Source: JBMTVN01 sp046047235 | GTDB taxonomy: Bacteria; Verrucomicrobiota; Verrucomicrobiia; Limisphaerales; JAHDYP01 | Direction of reading: 5' to 3' | NCBI GenBank assembly: GCA_046047235.1 | Contig: JBJOII010000014.1 | Location: 1-50,619 of the forward strand | DNA length: 50,619 nucleotides | Shown: positions 1 to 9,500 of the stretch, piece after piece | Numbering within the stretch: the first letter of the stretch is position 1 | How the letters are laid out: the number at the start of each line of letters is the position of its first letter | Made by a program: the position numbers and the translations under genes | Notes under the pieces: generated by a model | What the model was told of the DNA's origin: nothing | What the model saw: the letters and a program-made list of their open reading frames with translations, nothing else | Database searches by the model: none

Positions 1-3000
1 CAACCCGGCGGGTATTGATACCGTCGACGTTGAAGACCTCATCGGCGACGGGGTCACACTTATCCACCGAACCAGGCTGGTAAGAACCACCAAAGGACCG
101 GAGGAAGATGCCCTGCGAGGAGACGACGTCGTTATTGTCCTTCTCGAAGGGGAAGTCTTCGGCGGTGAGCTGGTAGTTGGGTCCACCGGCACCACCGCTG
201 CTCATGGCATTGAACTCCGTCGCGTCAGCGCCGCTGAGATCCAGCAGACCGGAGCTGAGCTGGTTCTTGGACCGGCTATCGGCACCGCCATGGAAGTGGC
301 AGGAGGCACAAGCCGTGAGGCCATCCACACCTGCGGCCATATCCCAGAACAGGGATTTACCGAGCACCAGCGCCATGTCGCGGTCAGCGATGAACTCGTC
401 CAGATGCGACATGTCAGGCACATCCGTGGTCTCCAACGCTCCGACACCCAGCTGCGCCATCAAGGCCCGCAGTTCCTCATCATTCAACGCGGCTTCGATC
501 GGCTGAGCCAGCCCCTGAGCCTCCAGCTCATCTTCAACTTCGGGAGCCTCTGCTTCGGGATCCTCCACAGGTGCCCCAGTCTGCGCCAGATCCGTCGCTC
601 CGGGATCAGGATTCAACGGATCAGTGGTCGCACCGGTGCCAGTGCCGGCCGCGTCCGCGGGGACCGTGCCGGTCGCTCCGCCGGTTCCGGTGTCTCCACC
701 GGCACTCGCCGGAGCCTGCTGCTGGACGTCTGCAAACGCCAGCCCGGTTGCGGTCGGAGTGCCCTCACGAATGCCCTGGCCATCGCCTGTGCGAATCGTC
801 GGCAAACCGGCTGTATCCACATACTCCACGCCGTCCCAGGTCGGAATCGGTGAGGGCATCAGCTTCACCTGACCGGGGAATTCGGTGTCCCAGCGCATGA
901 GCATGGCATGATCCTCGTGAGTGGTGTTGTGGCAGTGCTCCACGTAGGTCCCCGCGAATTCGCGGACACGCATGGCGACTTCCACGTTATGGGAACTGTC
1001 CGGGGAAGGACCAATGCGATACATGTCCTTGCGCGCCCACCATTCCCAGGCCGGGGGTGCCTTCCCGTCGCGGGACAAGATCAAGCCCTCCTCGAAGTGC
1101 ACGTGCACCGGATGGTCCCAGCCGCCATTACCCAGCATGGACCAGACTTCAAGGGTACCAACGCCATCGTAGCCGTTCGCGTCGAGGCCGTTGAAGCCAG
1201 CCACCGTCGGCCCCACACCCAGCTGGGGCGCCGCTGAGACGCGTCGCGTGTCGGCCGTTAGGCCAGGGCCACCGTCAGTCTTGACGGTCCAGGGAGCCTT
1301 GTCGGTACCACCACTGCGGCCGAACTCGAAGGTGCGATGTCTCGCCGTCTGGAGTCTCGCATCATTTCGGTCGATCGGATGGGGAATCATCTTCTTCTTG
1401 CCCGGGACGTAGTCCGCCGGGTTCATGCTATTGTCCACACCCGCATATTCCCGCACGCGGAACTGCAGCACCTTGGTCACGCAAGGATCGCCTTTATCCC
1501 AGATCCCGTCGCGCTGGCGAGTTTCATACTGACCAGACAACACCTCGGATAGGGGAATCTCCTTGTCCACCTTACGCCCATTCGAATGCTCCAGGAGGTT
1601 GACCAGGTAAAGGCGGTCACCGGGCTGCAGCCCCTGGCTGGCGAAGTCGACGATGATGTCGTAACGCTCGGCAATGGACTGCGTCGGGAGCACACCCTTG
1701 TGCTCGGCGGCATCACCGTCCCCGTCGAGGTCCATGGTCCCGTCAAAAGGAAGGGAATGTTCCATGATGTTGCCATCGTTCGCCACCACGTAGAAACCAA
1801 CCCGGTCATAGGAGACGCCGGAACCAGCAGGACCGGACAACTCACCACCAGCCCCCTGAACCTCTTTAACCAGGGCGAATTTCATGTAGCGGGCCACCGC
1901 ACCGTTGAGGAGGCGGAACCGATACGACCGGGCGCGCACTTCCATGTAGGGCATCCAGAGAAAGTTCACCGTCATCCGGTCACCGAGGAACCCATCGGTC
2001 TGGAATGGATTGAACCACAACTGCCCCTCGTCATCCCAAGCCTTGTCGGCAACTACCAGGTTGGCGTCGTAGTCACGGTTACCCCAGGGCAGGGCTGTTC
2101 CGCTGGGGAGACGGAGGTTGATGCCGTCATCATGGTCTTCCTTACCGCGATCCAATGCGCTGTAGTAGTTGAAGCAGGCTGCATTGCCCTTGTAGACGTT
2201 CTCAGAGGTGAAATCCAGCATGTGATCATGGAACCAGTGGCTGGATGCCGTTTCGCGCCAGTCACCACGGATCTTGATGTTCCCGTTCTCATCCGCACCG
2301 CGGTAGCCCGGGTTCAAGTCGTTCACATACAGCTGCTCGCCCGGAGCAGCAGGGAACGCTGCACGAGGATCGCTCGCGTCGGTGTTCACAGTGTCATAGC
2401 CCGCCAACGTCAGCGGCCAACGGTAATCCCAGTATTGCCCAGGGAAGTAGAATGCCCCGGCAAATCCATCGCTCTCTGCCGGATTGTGGCCGTTGTGCTC
2501 ATGCGTGGAGATCGTGTGCAAACCGAACCCGCGGTTCGCCGCCGGATCAATCGGCAGCGCATTGTAATGCCGCATCAGGAGGGGCTGTCCGTGACGTCCC
2601 ATCAGCAGCTTCGGCGGCAACGTGCCATCGAATGTCCAGATCGATTTGTGGTCCTGCACCGGCATGTTCGGGTGAAACCTGATCGCCAGGCCGGCAGTGG
2701 TGCCTTCCAGCACGGGGCCGTCCGCATCTGTCGAGAAAACGGTGTGGTAGAGACCACCGGGACCAAACTCACCAACCTCGTAGTTATGCATCTGGCGCTT
2801 GTCACGAATACCGCCGTTCGGACGGGATCCCGCCATCGCCGTCTTGAAATAGCGCTCCGGCAGGAACTCCTTCCAGCGCTGGTGGGACCAACCCGCACCG
2901 GCGGGACGCCCCTCAGCCGGAGGAGTAATGACATCACGACCCAGGAACTCCTCCACCACTGTTTCCCAAGGGTTGGTAGCCAAGGTGTTGGAAAACTCCA

Positions 3001-4117
3001 TGGGCACGTATTGCAGACCAGGTTGGACGAGGAATTGGTCCAGCGCTGCAGGGTTGGGCGAACTCATCGCCACCGAGTCCGGGTCCTGGGTTGGGGCCGG
3101 CCCGGTCTCAGGCAGCGGAAATCCAATACCTTGCCCAATCGGGGTGTCTGAGCTCAGTTTTTCGGTGCCGAATTCCTCGAAGCGAAGCACCTGCTGTTCG
3201 AACGGACGCGCCCCGAACAACGGACTCACCCGCCCGCCGGAAGGAATCTTGCCACCACCGATGAATAGCTCCTCAGAACTCTCGTCCACCGTGGTCTGGG
3301 CCCGATGATTACCACCTTCCACCGCCCCGTGATACACGGCCGGCAAGTGCAGGAGCGGTTCGACCGCCTCGCTCAAGCCAATGATCGGACCCGTGTGCCG
3401 AGATTCATCATGCCCCGAAGGAGGACCCTCAAGGTCACCCGGAACGGTCGGCAGGAAGTTCCGCAAAAACTGTCCCTCCTCACCCACACCTGACGGAACG
3501 AGTTCGTCGTTGGGTGCCAGGGAAGGATCGTTTGAACCATGGAACACCATGTCGATCGCCCTCGGATACTCAATATGCTTCCGCGGAATCAGCAACTCAG
3601 CACAGTCGGCTCCAACCTGCACGGTCTCCTCCCGCTGCGCCGTCCAGCTCCAGGTGCTCCCGTCGCCGGAATACCGGAACAAGGTGAACCCCTGAATCAA
3701 GTAGTCGGCACCAGTTCCACGGAAGGAATAGCCGGTATCGGCGTTGCAATCCACGTCGAGATACAACGAGTAGTTGCTGTTGAACGTCAGCGGCCCACGG
3801 TTCTTGTAAAACACGAAGAAGTATTCGTCGTTCAAGGCCGTCTTGAAGGCGCTCAGGTCAATGACTCCTTCGGGAACGTCGCCCGCTGCCAGGCCACCGC
3901 CCACGCTGGCCGGGGCCAGCGGATTTCCGCCGACCACCACAGTGCCGGATCCGGTATCCACCAGCAGACCTGCGCCTAGGTTCACCTGGGTATCCCACCA
4001 GGCATCCCTATCCGTTGACATCGGCTCGATTCCGGCCTGGACGACAGCAGCGCCCACTCCAAGAACGCCAGCGGCCAGGCCGGCAAGCACCTTTCTCCAA
4101 TGTTCTATTTGCTTCAT
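1..4117 (-). CDS. Multicopper oxidase fused to cytochrome c / diheme peroxidase-like domain (3' end beyond window)
   Basis: Open for about 1,372 codons from ATG 4117 to the window edge; no stop is seen. A signal peptide covers residues 1-28 (MKQIEHWRKVLAGLAAGVLG...). An N-terminal beta-rich domain follows at about 30-170. A CotA/laccase-like multicopper oxidase has all four copper-ligand motifs: HEHNGHNP near 534, HWFHDH near 625, HPVHVHF near 1001, and HCHNTTHEDHAML near 1058. A low-complexity Gly/Thr/Ala/Pro and acidic linker (about 1140-1230) leads to a heme site, CASCH at 1270, followed by sequence ending INTRRV. That resembles the start of a MauG/cytochrome c peroxidase diheme domain whose second heme would lie outside the window. 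Expected role: periplasmic or surface oxidation of a small substrate or metal with electrons passed to heme. The substrate is unknown; Mn(II) is one possibility, but not shown. It lies 82 nt downstream of an SCO copper-chaperone gene, probably in one operon. Confidence 0.85.
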   Translation of the reverse strand, partial: MKQIEHWRKVLAGLAAGVLGVGAAVVQAGIEPMSTDRDAWWDTQVNLGAGLLVDTGSGTVVVGGNPLAPASVGGGLAAGDVPEGVIDLSAFKTALNDEYFFVFYKNRGPLTFNSNYSLYLDVDCNADTGYSFRGTGADYLIQGFTLFRYSGDGSTWSWTAQREETVQVGADCAELLIPRKHIEYPRAIDMVFHGSNDPSLAPNDELVPSGVGEEGQFLRNFLPTVPGDLEGPPSGHDESRHTGPIIGLSEAVEPLLHLPAVYHGAVEGGNHRAQTTVDESSEELFIGGGKIPSGGRVSPLFGARPFEQQVLRFEEFGTEKLSSDTPIGQGIGFPLPETGPAPTQDPDSVAMSSPNPAALDQFLVQPGLQYVPMEFSNTLATNPWETVVEEFLGRDVITPPAEGRPAGAGWSHQRWKEFLPERYFKTAMAGSRPNGGIRDKRQMHNYEVGEFGPGGLYHTVFSTDADGPVLEGTTAGLAIRFHPNMPVQDHKSIWTFDGTLPPKLLMGRHGQPLLMRHYNALPIDPAANRGFGLHTISTHEHNGHNPAESDGFAGAFYFPGQYWDYRWPLTLAGYDTVNTDASDPRAAFPAAPGEQLYVNDLNPGYRGADENGNIKIRGDWRETASSHWFHDHMLDFTSENVYKGNAACFNYYSALDRGKEDHDDGINLRLPSGTALPWGNRDYDANLVVADKAWDDEGQLWFNPFQTDGFLGDRMTVNFLWMPYMEVRARSYRFRLLNGAVARYMKFALVKEVQGAGGELSGPAGSGVSYDRVGFYVVANDGNIMEHSLPFDGTMDLDGDGDAAEHKGVLPTQSIAERYDIIVDFASQGLQPGDRLYLVNLLEHSNGRKVDKEIPLSEVLSGQYETRQRDGIWDKGDPCVTKVLQFRVREYAGVDNSMNPADYVPGKKKMIPHPIDRNDARLQTARHRTFEFGRSGGTDKAPWTVKTDGGPGLTADTRRVSAAPQLGVGPTVAGFNGLDANGYDGVGTLEVWSMLGNGGWDHPVHVHFEEGLILSRDGKAPPAWEWWARKDMYRIGPSPDSSHNVEVAMRVREFAGTYVEHCHNTTHEDHAMLMRWDTEFPGQVKLMPSPIPTWDGVEYVDTAGLPTIRTGDGQGIREGTPTATGLAFADVQQQAPASAGGDTGTGGATGTVPADAAGTGTGATTDPLNPDPGATDLAQTGAPVEDPEAEAPEVEDELEAQGLAQPIEAALNDEELRALMAQLGVGALETTDVPDMSHLDEFIADRDMALVLGKSLFWDMAAGVDGLTACASCHFHGGADSRSKNQLSSGLLDLSGADATEFNAMSSGGAGGPNYQLTAEDFPFEKDNNDVVSSQGIFLRSFGGSYQPGSVDKCDPVADEVFNVDGINTRRV

Positions 4118-4199
4118 ATACAGTTTCACATGCTTCCCAGTTCAACTCACATTGACTACTCACTCACCAACTGACCCAACACGCATCAGGTCGAAATTT

Positions 4200-5249
4200 C
4201 TACCGTTCCACATCCCACTTCGTGGGCAGCTCAGCCACCTGTTCGGCTGGCTCACTAACGCAATTCGGACACTTCACTTTGCGCTCTGCCGAGGCATGCT
4301 GAACCCCGGTTTCGGACTTCACCTTGCCCTCCGACTCCTCCTGCAAATATTCCAGCACCGCCTCCGCATTGGCCTCCGTTAACTGAAGATTCGGCATCGG
4401 CAGATTGTTGTACTGCGCCAGCAGGGCCGTCGCGATGGGGTCGCGCTCCTGCAGCATCTGGTCCGGCTCACAAATCCACCGCACCAGCCACTCCTTGCTC
4501 CTGCGGGCTTGAATGAAGGTCAGATCCGGCCCCAGCGGATTCCCCAACCCACTCGCTCCCGCCTTGCTCCCCACGGAATGACACGACGCACAACGTGTCC
4601 GGAAAATGTATTCCCCCGCTGATAGCCGACGCAGCTCCGGAGCCTCGCTGTAGTCCCGCTCCTGCGGCACCCGATACTTGTAATTCGAAAGCCAGGATCC
4701 TATGTGCTCCGCCAGCACCTGAGGCGTGTCAAAAGGAGAGCGATGCATCCATCGGCCCGTCGCCTGGTTGCCAATCACCATGTTCACCTTGTGATCCTCC
4801 AAAGCCTGGCTGTCCGGATCCATCCCCAGCTTCGCCCGCAACTCGTTCACCTCCGCCTCGCTCCCGGTCAGGAACTCCCAGCCCGACCCCACTTCCCACT
4901 TCTTCGCATACCGGTTCAGCACCTCCACCGTGTCCACCTCCGGATCAATCGATATGCTGTAAAAATGAATGTCCTGCCCGACCCGCGGGCTGAGGAGGGC
5001 ATAAACCTCCCTCAGCCGGCTGGTCTCCAAAGGGCAGGCGTCAGGGCAAGAGGTGTAGATGAAATTCACCACCACCGTCTTGCCCTCAATCAGATCCGTG
5101 AAGAACTTCCTCGTCTCGCCATGGTGATTCGTGAGTGTGACGTCGGGAAAGTAGTTGCGCCCCCAGAGTCCGTTGGCGCGCAGCTCTCCTGCGATGCCAA
5201 GCGAAACCGCCACCATTCCCATCCACAGTACTGTCCGAATCTTTCCCAT
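4200..5249 (-). CDS. SCO1/SenC copper chaperone fused to cytochrome c
   Basis: A 349-residue exported protein. I chose ATG 5249 because it opens a clean signal peptide (MGKIRTVLWMGMVAVSLGIAG...) with AAAGGA just upstream; the frame is also open 16 codons further upstream to 5297. Residues about 30-190 form an SCO/thioredoxin-like domain with the copper-binding TSCPDAC motif (Cys near 68 and 72) and a downstream His (LEDHKVN). Residues about 200-310 form a class I c-type cytochrome with RCASCHSVG and a later PMPN Met-ligand region. The tail carries an extra CxxC (KCPNC). SCO proteins load or reduce copper sites, classically CuA of cytochrome oxidase. No oxidase subunits are nearby, and the next gene is a multicopper oxidase, so loading that enzyme is the likely job (inference). 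SCO-cytochrome fusions are known in other bacteria. Confidence 0.85.
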   Translation of the reverse strand: MGKIRTVLWMGMVAVSLGIAGELRANGLWGRNYFPDVTLTNHHGETRKFFTDLIEGKTVVVNFIYTSCPDACPLETSRLREVYALLSPRVGQDIHFYSISIDPEVDTVEVLNRYAKKWEVGSGWEFLTGSEAEVNELRAKLGMDPDSQALEDHKVNMVIGNQATGRWMHRSPFDTPQVLAEHIGSWLSNYKYRVPQERDYSEAPELRRLSAGEYIFRTRCASCHSVGSKAGASGLGNPLGPDLTFIQARRSKEWLVRWICEPDQMLQERDPIATALLAQYNNLPMPNLQLTEANAEAVLEYLQEESEGKVKSETGVQHASAERKVKCPNCVSEPAEQVAELPTKWDVER

Positions 5250-5314
5250 GATTCCTTTGCTCAATTGATTACTCAAAAACGAGGTCGTCTCTCTCACGTA
5301 GCTCCTTACGCTGT

Positions 5315-5920
5315 TTACTGCGCTTTCGCACCGCGCAGGCCGCGGGAACCAAAGGCCAGCAAGCCCAATCCCATCGCCATCAAGGTCACGGTGCCGCCAG
5401 CATCCGGAACCGATGTCCCGGTGGTCTCAGACCCGGTCAGAGCCACCGGTGCAGCCGAACCAGGCAGGTTAAGCGTGCCCGACAACCAGTCATAGGTCAG
5501 GGTCTCGTCCGCGTAGATGCTGATCGCGGCCCCCACTCCACCGAAAAAGGTGTAGTTCACGCCTCCAACTTCGAAGGGATATTCAATGAAGGTGCCGTCG
5601 AACACGCCATCGTAGAAATCCAGTTCGTTCAGCGAATCGAGATTGACGGTGTCTTCAAAACTCACGCTCCCCAGGGTCATTCCAAACGTCAAATAGGGCG
5701 CATACTCAAGACCCGTGCCGGTCAAAGCCGTATCGTCATACGTGAAATACGCCGAAAAACTGTCCAGCTCAGTCACCCCGAAGGCATCAAAGTAACCATC
5801 AAAGTTATCCAGGTAATCAATAGTGCCAGTTAGGGTTTGCTTCCAGACTACCGCCTTAGCGGAAGTTACCGAAGCTACAGCGACCAACACACCGGCTAGG
5901 AGACTAAATGTCTTTTTCAT
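5315..5920 (-). CDS. Secreted protein with VPDSG-CTERM-type sorting tail
   Basis: A 201-residue protein with an N-terminal signal peptide (MKKTFSLLAGVLVAVASVTSAKA). The middle is beta-rich and acidic, with many Asp, Tyr and Phe and no cysteine. The C-terminus has the three-part sorting signal of the VPDSG-CTERM family: SVPDAGGT, a hydrophobic helix (VTLMAMGLGLLAFG) and a basic end (SRGLRGAKAQ). Such tails are processed by exosortase-like enzymes and are typical of Verrucomicrobiota; no exosortase is present here. The mature domain is not recognised. It lies 65 nt upstream of the SCO-cytochrome gene on the same strand, so it is probably the first gene of the copper/heme operon. Its base composition is less G-skewed than that of most minus-strand genes in the window. 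Confidence 0.8.
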   Translation of the reverse strand: MKKTFSLLAGVLVAVASVTSAKAVVWKQTLTGTIDYLDNFDGYFDAFGVTELDSFSAYFTYDDTALTGTGLEYAPYLTFGMTLGSVSFEDTVNLDSLNELDFYDGVFDGTFIEYPFEVGGVNYTFFGGVGAAISIYADETLTYDWLSGTLNLPGSAAPVALTGSETTGTSVPDAGGTVTLMAMGLGLLAFGSRGLRGAKAQ

Positions 5921-6513
5921 ATATTACTTCTTTCTAACTACTTAACTCACTCACATGTTATACCTACTCATTTCCAGTCAGTGTTTGTCTCCTGTGTCTG
6001 ACAGCGAGACACCTTAGCTAACCGCGTGCCAAGTCCGAGAGAGCAGGCTAAGGTATGCATAAACTATTGCACACCAGCATCTTGAAGCTATTTGTAGATC
6101 TTCTCACACTTCGTATACGACATCTGTCTAGTTGTAAAATCCTCTGTACGCGTTCCGTACTATCGCATGTGTAACTAATTGCTGCCCAATGGCTTGCAAT
6201 TGTGTAAAGATGACCGACGCGTTTACAAAACTGATAAAAACATAAGCATCTTGCTCATGGTTGTCAGGCTATGGACTCTATTTCATTGTACCAACGCGTT
6301 ACGCAGTCTCTGCAGTCGATTTCGACTGTTTTTTGCTAGATCTCCACAGGAATCGCTGCAATTGCTGGCGCCATACTCCAGATTCGATTCTCGCAAGACC
6401 TCAAGGTATTTGAGCTAGCTTCACACTATATCCTGACAGTTAAGTCCATAGGTTGCGTAGTGACCGCGACAGTCGGATGCCCAATTTACTCGCAGCCCTT
6501 TTCGCAAACGCCC
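5921..6513. other. AT-rich divergent intergenic region
   Basis: This stretch separates the minus-strand oxidase operon from the plus-strand DUF1592 gene and is clearly more AT-rich than its surroundings. It should hold promoters in both directions. No promoter matches consensus well enough to call. It contains one perfect 8-bp inverted repeat (6011-6054). The only open frame (6179-6418, 79 codons) has no signal peptide, domain or convincing ribosome-binding site and is probably chance. Confidence 0.6.
6011..6054. repeat. Inverted repeat, 8-bp arms
   Basis: ACCTTAGC at 6011-6018 is exactly complementary to GCTAAGGT at 6047-6054, with a 28-nt spacer. It lies about 90 nt upstream of the VPDSG-CTERM gene start. 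It could be an operator or a transcript hairpin. There is no T-tract to suggest a terminator, and chance cannot be excluded. Confidence 0.35.
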
Positions 6514-9500
6514 ATGAGGCACCCTGTTGACCAAAGGAACGCACGATGCCACCCTCCCACCGTGCTCCCCAGAGTCCCATCCTGTGTTCCCGGCGTCCTG
6601 CAACGACTTATCGGCCTCTGCCTTCTTCCGGGCGCACTCCACCTTGCTGCTCAGGACACATCGGCCACCGACAAGCCGCATGAAAACTTCCTGCAAACCT
6701 ATTGCCTGGAGTGCCACTCCGGTCCGAAAGCAAAAGCAGAAGTCTCTCTGGAAAACCACCTGACCCCCGATGCCTGGGAGCTAAATCCCTCCCTATCAAC
6801 GCACATTGCCGACCAGACCTCCTCGGGAGCGATGCCCCCGGAGCAGGCACCCCAGCCCTCACCAGCCGAACGCATCGCCTTCCTGAACGTTCTACAGAAC
6901 TCCCTCTCCAGAGTTGCCAGCCAATCGGCTGGCGACCCCGGGGAAGTCGTCTTGCGACGGCTAAACAACGCGGAATATACCTACACCTTGCGTGACCTGA
7001 CCGGACTCGCCTCACTTCAGCCCGCAAATACCTTTCCTTCGGATTCCGCTTCTGGTGAAGGGTTCCTGAACCAGGGGCAGTCCCTGGTCATGTCCCCCTC
7101 ACTGCTGGTCAAATACCTCGATTCCGCCAAGGAGCTCAGCCAACTGGTGGTCCTGCTTCCTGACGGAATAAGCTTTAACCCTTCGACATCCAGACGGGAC
7201 CGCACAGAAGCACTCCTGGCTTCCATCCGTTCGTTCTACCAGCGGTATACGGTGCCGGGCGCGGACTCCTCCCTCAACCTCCAGGGAATCCGCTTCAACA
7301 ACCAGGACGGAGGCGTGATCCCGCTCAAAAGCTACCTCCGGGCAACGTTCGAACTACGACAACGCTGGCCGGCCGCCTCCGCCCCGTCCCGGCCCTCGCG
7401 ATCGGATTTCAACGCGACCGCCGCCCAGCATGGCCTTTCTCCAATTTATCTCACCCGGCTCTGGCACGCGCTGAACAACACCCATGCTTCCCCCCTGCTC
7501 GACCCCATCCGCGCACACTGGAGCAGTGCGGGAGCGGGCGACGAAGACGGGATCGCCGATGACATCATCTCCTGGCAGCAGGCGCTCTGGAGATTTACTA
7601 CCGTCGGCCACATCGGAAAGCGGGATGGCCCGAAAGCCTGGCAGGAGCCAGTCAACCCGATTGTTCACACCCGGAACCTGAGTCTGCCCCTCTCCAATCC
7701 CAATAACGCCATCTCCACAGAAGTTCTTCTAGAAATAGGAAATGCAGGCGACACGAACACCGAGTCCTTCGTCCTGCTGGAAGATCTCCGTCTGGTTTTC
7801 CCCGGCCAGCCCGACCTCCTGCTCAAGGATCTTCCGAACCGGGTAGCCCTCGAACAAGCCGCCCGAAGCAAGCTCCTCTCCCAGTCCGAAACCTGCCTTC
7901 AACTCGCCGCCACGCTGTCCAACCCGCCGGACCAGTCGGAACTGAAGACGCTCTCCGCCCAACACAATCTGGATGCAACTCTCCTGGCCGCCTGGTTCGA
8001 CCTGCTCGGACTCTCCCGCACCGTTGCTCCAATCACCAACCACCTCACGGGCAGAATCAGCGAAATAGCAGGGCATGACTTCGTCCAAGGCTGGAACGGA
8101 GGTGGCGACCTCAGTGTGATCGCCAACGCCTCCGATGAGCCCGTTCGCATACCGGGCAACATGCAGCCGCACAGTGTAGCCGTGCATCCTTCCCCCACCG
8201 ACACGGTCGCGGTCAGCTGGCAGAGCCCGGTTGCAGCCCACGTGGCCATCACAGGCCAAATACAACACGCCCACCCGGAATGCGGCAATGGCACGGCCTG
8301 GACACTCCAACTACGAAGCGGCCGCCGCCTGCTAACCCTCGCCGTAGGAACCTCTCAAGGTAACACCCCCATCCCGATCCAAATCGAACGCCGTATCAAG
8401 GTCTACCCCGGCGACACCCTCTCCCTGGCCATTAATTCCCGTGATGGGAACCACGCCTGTGATCTCACCTCCGTCCAACTCATCATCCGCGATGACACCC
8501 ACACCTGGGACCTCGCAGCCGAGGTATCCCCGCATATCCTGGCCGGAAACCCCCTACCCGACGCCTACGCGAATCCCGACGTCTGGCACTTCCACTCCAC
8601 GCCCAACGCTGCAAGCCCAACCTTGGACCTGTTCGCCCCTGACTCACTGCTCTCACAATGGTTCGAGGAAGAAGCCCAGCGCCCCGAACTGGCCCGCCAA
8701 CTCACTGCACTCCTCCAACCTGCAGGCTCAAACCAGACCGTTAACCCCGCCAACACCCAATTGGCCAACACGCTGCTATCCATCCACGGCCCCCTGCTCG
8801 CCCCCCTCCTGCAAGTGGCCACACCCTCCAATGCGCCAGCCAGCCCTATCGACCAGCCGAACCTGCTCCACGCCAGACTTACTCAAGGACCCGGCTCACA
8901 ACCCGTCCCCGTCCCGTTCGAGACTCTCGCAGGACTTCATCCGAACGGGACCCCTATCCCCGCAACATCCCTTTGTATTCGCACACCCGCAATCCTCCAC
9001 CTGACTCTCCCTTCGAGCTGGACTCAAAACGGTCAGCTCGTGGCAACCGCACGAATAGAGTCCACATCCACACCAAATGGCATCGCCCAGATCCGGCTGC
9101 TTAATGCCCCCGACTATGCTGCGCTCCCCCCACAGAAACGCCTCGATCACTCCCTCCAGCCCAACACGCCGGTACTAACGGCTGAAGCCAGCCGGACGCA
9201 CCTGCAAATCACAAAGGCCCTCGAGGAGTTTCGCAATCTCTTCCCCGCTGCACTCTGCTACTCCAAAATCGTCCCCGTCGATGAGGTGGTCACTTTGACT
9301 CTTTTCTACCGCGAGGACGACTATCTGCAACGGCTCATGCTCACCCCGGAAGAATGCGCCGAGCTGGACCGCCTGTGGAGTCACCTCCACTACGTCAGCC
9401 AGGATGCCTTGAAACAGGTGGACGCCTTCGAACAGCTCTGGCAATACGCCACCCAGGATGCCGACCCCTCCGCCTTCGAACCCCTGCGAGCGCCAACCTA

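Noticed and set aside
1586..3151. A 521-codon plus-strand open frame opposite the multicopper oxidase
   Set aside because: It lies entirely antisense to a minus-strand frame with intact copper-binding motifs. Its translation has no domains and an odd composition, as expected of a shadow frame.
6179..6418. A 79-codon frame in the AT-rich intergenic region
   Set aside because: No ribosome-binding site, export signal or recognisable domain, and it sits in a likely promoter region.
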